NCBI GenBank assembly: GCA_001179505.1
Contig: CDMY01000457.1
Coordinates: forward strand, 1 to 58,824
Direction: 5' to 3'
Length of the DNA stretch: 58,824 nucleotides
From: Vitrella brassicaformis
Lineage: Eukaryota > Sar > Vitrellaceae
Shown here: positions 1 through 11,684 of the stretch, piece by piece
How positions within the stretch are numbered: position 1 is the stretch's first letter
How the letters are laid out: each line of letters begins with the position of its first letter
Notes under the pieces: generated by a model
The model's input: only the letters and a program-made list of their open reading frames with translations
Database searches by the model: none
What the model was told of the DNA's origin: nothing
Position numbers and translations under genes: made by a program

Positions 1-126
1 CGCGGGATGAGGGTAGGTGGAGGGGGTTGGGTGTAGTCCGATACACGCTCGCTCATCCGAAAAGGAGGAGAAACAGCCGAGAAATCACCAACTCAATCAT
101 GGGGGGTAAGATGAATGTTGCTTTAT

Positions 127-152
127 TGAATGAATGAATGAATGAATGAATG
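127..152. repeat. (TGAA)n microsatellite
   Basis: About six tandem TGAA units lie downstream of the RING copy A stop codon. Nothing else is evident in bases 1-313. Confidence 0.9.
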
Positions 153-313
153 GGTGGTCCAAAGGCCATAAAAGCTCTCTCGATGACACAAAGACACGAC
201 AACAAAACTTGCCAAGTCACCACTGCGCCCTCCCTCCTAGCCTCATGCCCCACCCACCACCCACACACTGCAGCCCCACCGCTCCACACACCCACAGTCG
301 ATGGGTCGATCGA

Positions 314-3300
314 TCACGACAGAATGGCGTTGGTCCAGCCGTCGAAGGGTTGCCGACACAGCGGGCACTCGGGGGGCTGCAGGTTCTGCACACATTGCTG
401 GCACACGCAGAAGTGGCCGCACGGCTGCAAAACCACCGATCTCTCCTGGGCGAGGCACACTTGGCAGTCGGTGCGCTCCTCCATCTGCCGCTGCATCTGC
501 TCGCGGAACTCGGCCTGCTGCCTCTCGTGGGCCCTCTGTTGAGCTCTGGCGATGAGCGACTGCAGCTGCGGCAGCTCTGTGGTGGTGATGGCCGTCTGCC
601 GGTCGATCAGCTGCATAGCAAAGCCGCTGAGATCGTCCGCAGTGGTCAGCCCTTGGAAGGTCTCACTCAACCTGAATGACACACCGACCAAAGCACAGGT
701 GGTGCCTACCTTGAGAGGTGTGCCATTGCTCTGTGAGTGGGTACGTACCTGTCGATGTGATTGCTGCGGAGCTGGTCAATGTCAGCCTGCAGCGACCCGA
801 CGCTAGCTTGGAGGCTGGCGCACACAGGCAGCAGAACCAAACAGGGTCTGTAGGTCTGTGCAGGTTGTGTCAGCTGCCTGTCCCATACATACCTGGCGAT
901 CTCCTGCCCTTGGGATGCAGTTTCCTGTCTCAGCGAGGTATTTTCCTGCCTCAGTGACGTCTCCCTTTGAGCAGCGGCCCTGACACAAAATGAAGGAATG
1001 AAAAAAAAACCGGTGTGTAAGTGTTGCACCGGGTTAGTACCTCTTGGCTTGCTCGATGTGCCGCTGCATCTCGGTGACCTGCTGCTGACGGGCAGACCTC
1101 TCGCGATCAATAGCGCTGAGCAGGCCAGCAGCACAGCTGGACATGGCCTTGTGTGCGTCCTGTGGCTAGTGTAGGTAGACACCTGGTGAGTCGCTGGTGC
1201 TGTTGGCTGAGCTGCTGGCGGTAGACCTCATTGGCCTTCTTCATATCGGCCTGGAGCCGCTCGTTGGCCGCGAGAGTGTCGGCGACAGTCTGCTCGCCGG
1301 CCGCCTGAGCCTCACGCAAACTGCACACAGCAACGAAGAAGGGCACAGTCAGCTGGATGGATGAATGTGGTGATGCATTATGTACCGCTCGATCTCCTGA
1401 CGGGCGGCATGAGTCTCCTGCTGGAGAGCATGAAACTGTTGCTGAAGGGCGGCCTCCCTCTCCATCGACTCATGCCTGCAGCCGGATAACACAACCACAG
1501 CGGTGAGTCCTTGCTTTTCTTTCTTGTGTTTCCTCTCACCTCGACGCTTCGCTTTGCCGGTCTCTGCGCATCAACTCAGCCTCGAGCTCAGCAATCCTGA
1601 CAAGACCAGATACACCATCACTGTGTGACCAGACACTTCCAGCAATCGCCTCACCTGGCCCGCAGCGCCTCAGTCTCGTCTCCGCCACTCACACGACCGT
1701 CGTCACGACGCCCCGCCGCCCGTCCATCGGTCTCTTCAGCCCCCTGGCCAGTCAGACGCCAGTCACCACCGCCACCATGCCCACTCGCACCATCAATCGA
1801 CAGAAGGTCGTCAACTTCACGCCCACCACCGGGCAGCGGGGGCATGGAGGCGGTCGTCAGAGGAAGCAGCGGCCCACTGGCAGCGCTTACGGCGGCAGCA
1901 GAACCGGCAGCGACAGCAGCGAGGAGACGGGCAGGCTCGAGACCGTCATCCCTCTCCTCTCCCTCCCCCTCACGCACCGATGGGCTGCTGTCTGCCGGGA
2001 GAGATGGCCCTGCTGCGGCCGACGGGAGAGGGCCAGACAATGCAGCAGGGGCGTTCGATGGTGTCTTGTTCTTGCGTCGTTTTTTCTTCTTGGCCTTCTT
2101 GCCGCCCTCGCCCCCCTCCTGCCCGCCCCCATGCTGCTGCTGCTGGTCGTCATCGCTGGAGAACTCCACACCGAGCTCTTTTCGGGCTGCGCGAGCACGC
2201 GCCTCGGCCCGCTTCAGCCGCTCCTGTGCTCTCACGTCGTCCTTGGGCGGCTGGTCGCCTCTCTTCTTGTCCTTTTCGGCCATGCGGGCGGCCTTCTGCT
2301 GCATCATATCGTGTTTGTGGCGCAGCTCGTCGCCCTTGTTCTCGAGACGGATGCGCTTGTTCTCGAGGCGGATCTTGATCTTGTCGATGTCGATGCGATG
2401 GTCGTCCGGATGGGAATCAGGAGACATACCAGCAATGGCCCTCTGAAGCGGCTCTGAAAGAGAAGAGAAGGCAGAGGCTGTCGGCAATGTAGGTAGACGT
2501 ATTTGTTGGCGATCTCACTAACCGATCTCCTTCAGGAGCGTGCCCTTGGCAGCGTTGTTCCTGTTGATCTGCTCGGTGAGGCTGGTGATCTGGCGGTCGA
2601 TGTCCTTCTTGTCGGCCTTGGACGCGGCCGCCTTCTGGGCCCTCAGGTCGCTGACCTTGGTCTGCAGTGTCGACAGCAGGTTCTCGATGACGGCAAGCCG
2701 CTTCTGCTTCTCCTGCAGTGCCTGCCTTAAGAATGCAACAATGACAACAAAGCAGATGCCAGTCGGTCCGCCACTGCGCGCCTTTTCGTACTTGTGTCTG
2801 CGCGATCTCGTCCTCTCCGTGAGGTGTGGGCCGTTGCTGCCCCGGCAGCCTGGTGGCTTCTGCACAAAACACATCTCATATACATAGTTTCCACCATCCA
2901 ACGCACCCTCACTCACCGTTGAGGGCGGCGCGTGCGACGTCGACGTCCTCTTGGGTGATGTTGCTGATGGCAGGGTCGTTCTTGAGGGCCTCGAGCTGGT
3001 CGACACAGTCGCGATATCGAGTGACTGAGACGTTTTCGGAAGCGCTATCCGCTTTGGAGTCTTGGGAGAGGCGGGACAGGCTGTCGAGATAAAGTTGCAG
3101 CAACGGGCCCTACTCGTGACCGTCTGCCACCACGCCAGAGGGGCAGAGGCGTCATAGCAACTCGCAAAGGCGACCAGCAGACGCCGTTGTACATCGAGCA
3201 AATGCGATGAGCGCGACAAACAGACCAAGGCACCTGCACAGGTGCATAGACGGTCACACAGGTGCTCGCAGAGGTAGAATAGTACCCCGGCCAGTTGCGC

Positions 3301-6300
3301 CTTCACCTGTGCGGATGACCGGCTCTTCGTAGGCATACTTCTTGTTGATCTCCACGATCACGCCAATAACCGCTACAGGACAGGAGCTGGCATTGGCGAG
3401 AGGCACATCTGCATTGGTCCACAGGGATAGAAGGGTAGTTGCACAGGCCGACATGCCCTCTTGCACATGCACGTACGTGAGAGGTCCAGAATGAATGGTG
3501 AGCTGCTCCTGATTTTCTTCTGCTTGGCCCGCAGTCTCTCCTCCCTCCTCTGCCGTGCCGCCATCCGTCGGTCCTCCTCAGCTGCGTCAGCTGGCGGCGG
3601 CAGGCGAGCGTCGTCGGCTGCCCACTGACGCTCCTTGACAGCACGGGCACCGGCGAGCTCACTCTCACGCGCAGCATTGGCCTTCTCGACGGCTTCGTGG
3701 ACCAATGAGGCAAAATCGCCACTCGACAGGAACTGCCCGCCGATGAGCTCGCCGAGCGGGACGCGTGCTGTGGACAAACACACAAAAAAGCAGAGATCAT
3801 AAGAACGGATACAAGACCGGAAGGGAAGGGTTTGACGTACATGAGAAGGAAAGATTCAAGAGTGAGAGTTCCGTCACTGCGAAGCGGAGGAATGCCTCGA
3901 CGACAGTGGCGGCCGAGCTAGCATCCAGATGGAGAAACCTGACGAGCCAAAGACGGGCTTACATGCACACACGTGAGGGCATGGGACCTACTTGAGGGCC
4001 TTCCGATGGGGATTGCTGTTGAGGCCAGTGTAAATGTCCATTCCGCCAAGAGTTTGTTGTAGTTGGGGCTCAGTGGCGCCTGCTGAGAGGATGACAACAG
4101 CCGGGATGCGCTGCACCCTCACTTCTCTGCCTCGACTGAATGAGAAGGCGATGGACCGACACAACACCGTGGAGAACAAGTCCTTTGCGGCTGCCTGTAG
4201 CGAGACAATTGAACATGGCCACACATGTGACTCGAGGTGCGGTGCTCCGCTCACTGCGAAATCGCGCGGACTGTCTTTCCCAATGTCAGAATCGGTAACA
4301 GTGATCGAGCGGAGGTCCAGGGTAGTCAACGACCAGCGAGAGAGGCCCTGCACGCACGCACACGACCGTTTTGACGCCAACCACTCACTCACGCGTGTCA
4401 CGTTGTCTCACCTGGAGTAGACCGAGGAAGGCATCGAGCGGAGCAGAAGACAGTGGTAGCCCTAGGTCCCTGAGTTTGTTGAAGGGTCGCGCCTTCGTGA
4501 CGTTCTCTCTGTCTCCCTCGCCCATCCCTTGTCGCTGTCCCCCGGCTGAGCCTGTTGGGAGGGCAGCGGATGATGTGCTGGGGGTGCGTGTCACGTCATG
4601 TGGCGATGATGATGGCGGGAAGGCACTGTCATTGCTGATGTCGCCCTTGCTGTCTTGGGCCACCTTGAGCAGAGTGGCCAGCCGGTGGGTGAATGCAGCG
4701 CTCATCTTGGCATTGGAGAGCTCCAGGGTCTGCAGTGAGGGCAGGCGGGCGATGGCATCGGCGAGTCGGATGCAGTCGTCGTCGGGGATCGCCTGCAAAT
4801 CCACATCTGCACAGCACATACCATGTTGCGACAACCACATTGCAGGGGGGTGGTCCGCCCACCTCTCAGTCTGAGAGCGAGAAGTCTGTCAGCTCCCTCA
4901 AGGAAGTAGACCAGGTCGGCGATGTCGTCAGCTGTCGCTAAGCATTTCCAGCAGATCGACACACCCAGCGCCACATCGCACGAGTACCTGATGGAAATAA
5001 TGCGATAGCTCCGTTCCGCAGAAGGCTTGCGCATCGTTGCTCTCCCGAACATACCTGGCCAGTGCCGGCATCAGACTCGCGTCGTGGGTCACGACGATCT
5101 TAGGATATGGCGCCAGCAGCTCGCGATTGGCATACGAGCAGATGCGGTCCGTCGAACGGACCGGGCACAGCCTAAACCATACACACAATCAGAACAACAG
5201 TCAGACACGCCGCCATTCCATGTCATGTGATATAATGTCATGTGTATGCCTCTTTACACGTTGTATAGACTTGGGCATGAAACCGCCAGCATGGCAACCT
5301 GCTTGACAGTGAAGTTGAATGGCCCTCCAAGACGGTAAATGGTGTTGAGGACCCTCTTGTCCGACAAACAACGCACAAGGCCACTCTGATAGACATCGAG
5401 GCCAAATGTGTCTTCGTTCGGGGATTTTACAGCAGTTTGGTCTGTGTCCCTACCTACCTGTGTGTTCTGCTGCCGCACAGCCGCTGTCTGCGGGTCCTGC
5501 TGCGATAAGACCCACCGATCGATCGCCAGCTGCTCCAAAGAACACACATACAGAGTGAAAAGCAGTGATCGAGTGGTACACATAGGAGTACGGCAGACCT
5601 TGCGGCGACGAGTTTTGGCGAAGAGGTCCACCAACTGCTCCAACGCCTACAGGATTACAAACACGCGGACGTGCTGCGTGTGTTGGCAGGCCACCGCACG
5701 GGATCATGTCATCTCACCTCCCGAAAGGTACGGTTGCCCACTTCTGACGGGTCCGTGAGCGGCAAGGTGGACTCCAACTGAGCATGAAGGGCACCACGCA
5801 CCTCGGTCAGCGTGGTGGTTGTGTGGAGGATCTGACCTGTAAAATACGTTCGACGATCGGATTCTCTTTGGCCTTACCGCTCATCACCTGTCGGTCACCA
5901 TATCTGATGCACAAATGAAGACGCTTCTCTCTCGATGGGCGCATTCTGTGGCAAACGAGTGACAGACGCACCTGGCGAGGCTGTTCAGAACGACTATTGC
6001 ATCGTTGGCAGGGCTGCCAAGGACGCGGAGGTCTTGCCTCGCGGCCCTCGACAGCAGGGGATACATGAGCTCAGCCAGACCGTCACACGATGTGTACTGA
6101 GCATACAAACGAATACCGGAGGGGCAAAGCCTTACACATTGTCAGATCGCCACTGACCGTCTCACGATTGATTATGTGTTCGATCACATGGAGAGAGTTT
6201 CCGAGGACGCCTGATCCCCGCATGCTATCGCCCTCATCGGTCAGCCTGTCGTTCTGCAAGATGCTCATCGTTGCCGGAAGGAAGCCCGCCTGCGCAACAC

Positions 6301-8235
6301 GCTCGGAGTAACCACACTCTGACCACACACACACGTCAGGAGAAGCCACCGCGTAAGGGAGCAGATGTTGTCAACAATTATGTCTCCTGGTACTCACCGG
6401 CAATCACCATCGGTGTGTGAAGGCACATTCGAACGTCCTCAACTGTCCACTCAACAGCAGGGTCTTTCAGCGTGACAGCCATCTTTCTCAAGGCAGGGGG
6501 CCTCGCCAACACGGCACGACAAAGGGACTGCAGGGTAGCACTTCCTGCATACACACGTAGGCACACACAGAGTGGTGTGACGAATCAGGGAGCCCCCTCT
6601 ATGTCCCAGTGACGCCCACTGGGCAGATCATCGGTCGAGCAACGCGCTCTAAAGCGGGCGGCTGCAAAGGCGACGCTGATCGCCCGAAACGCCCTCGACA
6701 GGATCAGCAGATCAGTGCTGGTCGCCATCGCCTCGATCACCACATCGATATGCTGGGGCAGGATCGGCTCGAATGCAGCTGAATGGCACACACATGCGCA
6801 CACACACAGACACGTACACAGACAAACACACCATATGGCACACCTTTAGGGTCCATCAAGATGGTGGGCGCCACTTTGTGAGTGATGTCGAAGACGCGCC
6901 CCGGCTGCAGCCCTCTGCCCACGGCTGCATCCACCATTACACCAAACAGCGGCAGCCACTCCACACCGTACCAATAGTGCGTCTGATGGAGCCGTTCGAG
7001 GAAGGACATTGCCGCAGACTGATGCGATGGGTTGTCACGGTCACGCAATAGCGCCACAACACCAGCAGCAAGGCTGCTCTCGGATGGCTTGTGCAGGTCA
7101 GCATCCAACTCTCCCCTTCCCGCTTGTGCCATAAAGTGGAAAAGATCGTAAGTAGGAAGGTTGCGCTTCGACTCATCCATGGCGGCCACCGAGTCGCTGA
7201 ATCGCCGCACTGACGCATTATCAGACGGCAGCCGCGGCACGTCTGTGAGCTTCTCCATGTGTCGCACAAAGAGGCCGATATCACCAGCTACGATAGCATC
7301 ACGAGCGGAGCACAGGCTGGCAGCAGCTGACTCAACGACTGACGGATCGATAGCTGCCGATGGGTGCAGAGCTGGCACTTCATCATCCGAAGAGGAGGCC
7401 AGCACGCCGCCGATTGTGCATCCAGAGCCCGAGCGGGCCTGCCGCGCGTTGGCCTTGGGTTGCTTCTTGGGTGGAGCGGGGACGGGGCCGGAGGGAGGGG
7501 ACGGGTGGGAGGGACTCTCGGACGGCTGCTGCTCTGATGCCGCTGCTGCGGCGAGTGGCGACGGGTTGATGCTGCTGGTGAGGTCGACGGCTTGCTGGTG
7601 CTGCTTCTGCATCGATGAGAAAGTACTGGACTGAATAGGTGTAGAAGAGAGCTGATCCTGAAAATCACACACACACACACACACGCACACACAAACAAAC
7701 AGAGAGAGAGAGAGACCACTCAGGCATCCTCGTGTGCACTTCTGCCTTCGTGTCTGTCTGTATGTACCGGTGTGGTGTCGACAATGGCATCTGAATCATC
7801 TGTAGGCCCATGGCCGTGCTCGGCCCCTTCCATCAGCGCAGGGCAGCCTCCCTGCTGCTGCATCGCCACGCCGCCCACAGCTGATGTGCTGGCTGCTGGT
7901 GAGGGGGTGGAAGTGAGCTGCACAGACTGGGCACGATGGCATGGACTGCTGCATTGGTGCTGAGTCTGCGGGTCGCTGTCAGCCTCTTGGTGGAGAGATC
8001 CCACTGCTGGTTCGGCAGACGACGCACTAACTGGACGGCCGCCATGGCTGCTCCCTGACGATTCATCGCCGCGCCGCTCACTCCCACCAGATCCCTCCTC
8101 TGCTGACGTGCCTTCCATAGGCACCTGTTGCTGCTGCTGTGCCTGTGGTTGCTCCTGTTGGTTCTCAGGGGTGCCGTCGGGGCTGCTGTCTGCCGTGCGG
8201 CCGCTGGCGGCCAGTCCTTCTGAATCGGCATCCAT
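314..8235 (-). CDS. RING-finger E3 ubiquitin ligase candidate, copy A (multi-exon)
   Basis: A large split gene is read leftward from an ATG at 8235. Exon 1 (to about 7770) is Gln/Ser-rich and disordered. Exon 2 (about 7656-6848) starts with a Pro/Ser-rich tract. Exons down to about 5250 look like helical armadillo-type repeats. Around 4840-4385 there is a leucine-rich-repeat-like stretch (LPSLQTLELSNAKM). Coiled-coil exons follow at about 3780-3370 and 2840-2518, then a Lys-rich basic patch after SSDDDQQQQ (about 2150) and short coiled-coil exons to about 720. The last exon (691-314) encodes a C3HC4 RING of IAP type: CQVC, then PCGH, FCVC, QQC and CPLC, ending TNAILS and a stop. RINGs of this type bind E2 enzymes, so a ubiquitin-ligase role is likely; the substrate is unknown. 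A full paralogue lies at 47891-56132. Exon borders are approximate, and I treat it as one gene because the paralogue has the same exon order. Confidence 0.75.
7667..7716. repeat. (CA)n/(GA)n microsatellite in intron 1 of RING copy A
   Basis: The compound repeat sits directly before the intron 1 acceptor. On the coding strand it reads as GA then GT repeats, followed by ATTTTCAG. RING copy B has the same arrangement at 55485-55530. Confidence 0.9.
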
Positions 8236-8573
8236 GGACACGAGCGCTCGGTAAGTTATCTACCTGCATGAGTCAACGCCAAAACAGACACACACGACAG
8301 AGGTACAGGTTCATGGTCCTCGTTTCACACAGCGATGCTTACAGTGAGTCTGCGCGGCCGACAGGTGGAAGATTTCCGACATCCCGTCAGGATGCAACAC
8401 CACAGCAGCTGCGGGAAAGGCCAACAACACCACTCGTGCACCTTCCGGGAAAACAAGCTCGCAGATCGCCTTCAGCCAGAAACCATTTTGGGCGAGAGAT
8501 CTCGCTGTCCTGGTGGCAGACGACAAACGCAAAGCCTTTGGCTGAGCCATTGTCGCTGAGATCGTTTTTTTCG
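8236..8573. promoter_or_regulatory. Divergent promoter between RING copy A and NPL4, with a 5'UTR intron
   Basis: There are 338 bp between the two start codons. On the minus strand a likely 5'UTR intron has donor GTAAGC near 8340 and acceptor CATGCAG near 8263. The same block (GTAAG donor, GTTTTGGCG, CAG acceptor, GTAGATA, then the ATG) recurs at about 20114-20340 and 56133-56350, so the unit has been copied with the first exon. Its status as a promoter is inferred from position and conservation. Confidence 0.6.
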
Positions 8574-10576
8574 ATGAGTGGATCACTGGCAATTTCTGCC
8601 GCATTGCCAGCATCCGGCAATTCATCGGCAGCACCCTTTCTCATTCACCTGTGCATCTGCCTGATCGTCGGCATCGCAAGCCAGGCGCTGTGTGTTGCGA
8701 GTGCGGCTGAGTCTATCATAGTTCGGGTGCGCTTGCCGACGGGAGAGCTCAAGAGAGTCACCATGAGGAGAAACGAAAGGCTGCAATCCATCAGAAGAAA
8801 GGTCAGCGGACAGGACGAACAAGCCCGTTAGGCACCTGCTGTGTGTCGTTTGGTCGTTCAGTTGGGTCTTGACCGAGATGCCTCTTCGTTCCCGTTTGCA
8901 GAGGATCCCCGCGGCGCCTCCAAGCTCAGCGACAGCGCCATTCTGCAGAGGCTGAAGATCCAGAACGGCCAGATCATCTACCTCGTCCGACCGCCGTCGA
9001 CTGAGAAGCCCTCATTGATGCCGCCAGCTGAAGCACCATCAGAGAGGCTGCCTTCTGAGCCACCCGCTGCGAGGCCGACAACCGCCAAGCACGTGCGCGA
9101 TGGCTATATGCCCTACCCTGAGCTGTCATCGAGGCGCAGCGGTCGGCTGAGGCGGCGGGCCAGTGGTCGTGTGGGTCAGATGTCGATGCAGGACCTGCAG
9201 GCGACGAGCAAGAGGCTGCAGGTCAAGGCGCAGACTGATAAGGTGGTCAAGCAGGTAAGTGAACGGCCGACGGATGAAGCAGCGGCTGAATGATTCATTG
9301 CTTTGTTGCTTCATTGCTTCGCTGCTTCACTGCTTCGCTCATTCATTCACTCATTCATTGCGATCCGTCCCTTGTACGGTGAATGCAGGTGAGCGTGTCA
9401 TCGGGCGGTGCTGAGTGGTTCCTGTCCGGCATCAGGGCCTTTGCTGCGGCGAGGAACGGCACAGAGACTTCTGTGAGGGGTGCTGCCTTGCTGTACGGCA
9501 CGGTGGACGCGTCGACCGGCCGCATCACCGTGGAGGCCGTCACGCAGCCGTCGGCAATGGCATGGAGAGAGGGGGAGGAATGCGACCTCGACCAGGTCGG
9601 TGTGTGCCGAGACACTTGAACGGCAGGATCTATCTGCGTGTGTGTGGATGCAGCTCTGGTCGCCCTCAAACAGGGAACTTGACAGTGCTGACAGGTCAGG
9701 AGACAACAAGAACCACGCGACGCTCGTGACGCTCTGCTCACTTTTCTCTTCTTTCTTTTCAGGGTCGCCGAGATGCTCGGTCTTCGGCTGGTGGGCTGGA
9801 TCTTTACGAGCCCCGACGAGCAGACACCCGTGGGCAGCACTGAGATCATCACCGCCTCGCTGCTGCAGCGGCGGTGCATGCAGCGACACGGCAGGGAAGA
9901 GGGGGAGATGTTCGTGTCCGTGGCCGCCATTAGCACAGGCAATGACGTCGCCCTCGAGGCCTTCCATATGAGCAGACAAGCCGTACAGGTGCGCCTGAGC
10001 ACAAACTCACGAGGCAATTCACTCACGCGAACATCCACTTGTGCTGCATGTCTGATGTACTGATGCAGTTGGCGTCGGATGGTCTGTTTGTGCTGCCCTC
10101 GCCGGCCAGCAACGCCTCCCTCATCGCCACCAGCGAGCCTGTGTCTGTCGAGGGCCGCGAGACAACCGATCTGGACGTTCTCTTCTGCCTCATCCCTGTG
10201 GCCATCCAGTCTCACGAGGGCTGGCTGCAGAACAGCTTTCCGTCACCTTTCGTGCCACAGCAGAATGGAGAGGAGTCGCTGGCGGCCGTGCTGCGTCGTC
10301 ATATGCTGGGTCGGGACGTCAGGCGGCGGCCACTGAGTGCGCGGCTGAGGGACTTCAACCTGCTGCTCTATGTTGCCAAGTTTGTCAGCAGGTCAGCAGC
10401 CACGTCAGATCTGTGGTGGCTGTGAGGAGAGTGCTCATTCGATGCATGTGTTGGTGTTGTCTGGTTGCAGGGAAGCGGATTTGCCGGTGTTGTGTCGTGC
10501 TGTGCGTGATGTGCATGACGGGACGCCCCTGTCGTCACATTATGAGATACTGCTCGAGACCATAGCCCACACCTGA
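8574..10576 (+). CDS. NPL4: NPL4 homologue (p97/CDC48 cofactor), zinc-finger-less, with hydrophobic leader
   Basis: Proposed exons are 8574-8801, 8862-9254, 9389-9603, 9763-9988, 10069-10391 and 10471-10576. They join in frame to about 496 aa. Residues about 46-120 form the NPL4 ubiquitin-like domain (ESIIVRV, then LKIQNGQIIYLV). The NPL4 MPN-like core follows (GAALLYGTV; LGLRLVGWIFTSP; EAFHMSRQAVQ; VEGRETTDLD). The end resembles plant NPL4 (DFNLLLYVAKF, YEILLETIAHT). NPL4 with UFD1 recruits ubiquitylated clients to CDC48. The Cys-rich NPL4 zinc finger of animals and yeast is absent, as in plants. Before the UBL are about 45 extra residues containing a hydrophobic run (FLIHLCICLIVGIA) and small residues (CVASAA), which look like a signal peptide. 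The exon 3 donor (GTGCCG at 9604) is weak but is the site that keeps frame. It is divergent from RING copy A. Confidence 0.88.
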
Positions 10577-11684
10577 ACTGAGAGAGAGACAGTGTTCCCG
10601 GGACTGTGCGGTGTGTGTCTGTGACTACTATGACTTTTGAGCATCCAGGCAGCATTTGAGCGATGTCTCTCTCTGTGTGGAGCAGATGTGTACACGAGAC
10701 ACATTCATCGAATGGAGTCACCCAATTGGCACAGGTCAAACACGAGTAACATTGCTGGCGTGTTGATTTGAACCCTAACGATGCGTCGTGTTAATGTATT
10801 TTGTGTGTATGCGTAAGGCAGTGCACATTCACGCACACGAATAGAGAGCCTTTGTATGAATGCCAATACATGTCAACGTCCACTCGATCAACGGTACAAA
10901 TGAGCACCCATTGTATTCACGCCAGCGGTCCATCGGCAGGCAGCTGGTGCCCTCCATGCTTCAAAAGAATGAGTCCACCGAGAGACAGAGACAGAGAGAG
11001 GGAGACAGAGGGAGAGAGAGACAGAGAGAGGGAGAGAGAGGAAAGCCAAACACCGTCAGCAAGAAAACCGACAGGGGGGCCCTGGATAGACATTATGCAA
11101 GTCAGTGTATACGTATACGTGTGTGTACACCGATATATATAAAGGTGTGTACAGAAGACATACAAATGCGTACAGACACAGAGAGAGAGGGGGGGGGTGG
11201 AGAGGGGGGGTCGACGTGAGGCAAGGCAGCAGAAAATACGGACCAAGCGCACATGCATCTTACCTGCAGCCAGCCATCCCTCCACGATTCACCACATGTG
11301 TCCGCACAGCACGAGTAAGATGAAGAAGGATTCGAGCACATCGCTCCAGTATGTATGCATTGTGTGTGCATGACAGCATTCAGCAAAAACGCCTGCCTCG
11401 GCGACCGAGTGGCATTCATGAAGTCACACACAAAATGAATTCAGGACGACACTCAGACAGTGAGGGAGAAAGGCAACCCGCCTCCCCGCCAGCAACCAGC
11501 CACACGCATCAACGCCGCGGACCAACAAGCAGACAAGAAGGACTGACTGCATGGAAGCAGCCTGTCTGTCTGTCCGTCTGTCAACTGGTGTGATGACATG
11601 GGTGTGTGGGTGTGGATGGGCGAAGAGTGTGAAGTACACACTGCACGGCCACAGTGTGAGTGTATCCATTCATCCATCCATCCA
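10577..11684. other. Intergenic spacer with GA-rich low complexity
   Basis: I see no supportable gene here. Bases 10979-11041 are a GAGACAGAGA-type purine tract, and 11100-11215 carry (GT)/(AC)-rich and GAGAG/poly-G stretches. The 3' ends of NPL4 and the 11685-13502 gene converge on this spacer. Confidence 0.6.

Noticed and set aside
1625-2446. 273-codon plus-strand open frame
   Set aside because: It is antisense to the basic coiled-coil exon of RING copy A; Ser/Pro/Arg-rich, no domain and no start context.
8311-8634. Minus-strand frame upstream of the RING copy A start
   Set aside because: The frame is not conserved in the other two promoter copies, so the similarity is at DNA level only.
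10979-11219. Arg/Glu-rich small frames
   Set aside because: They are translations of GA repeats with no splice or homology support.
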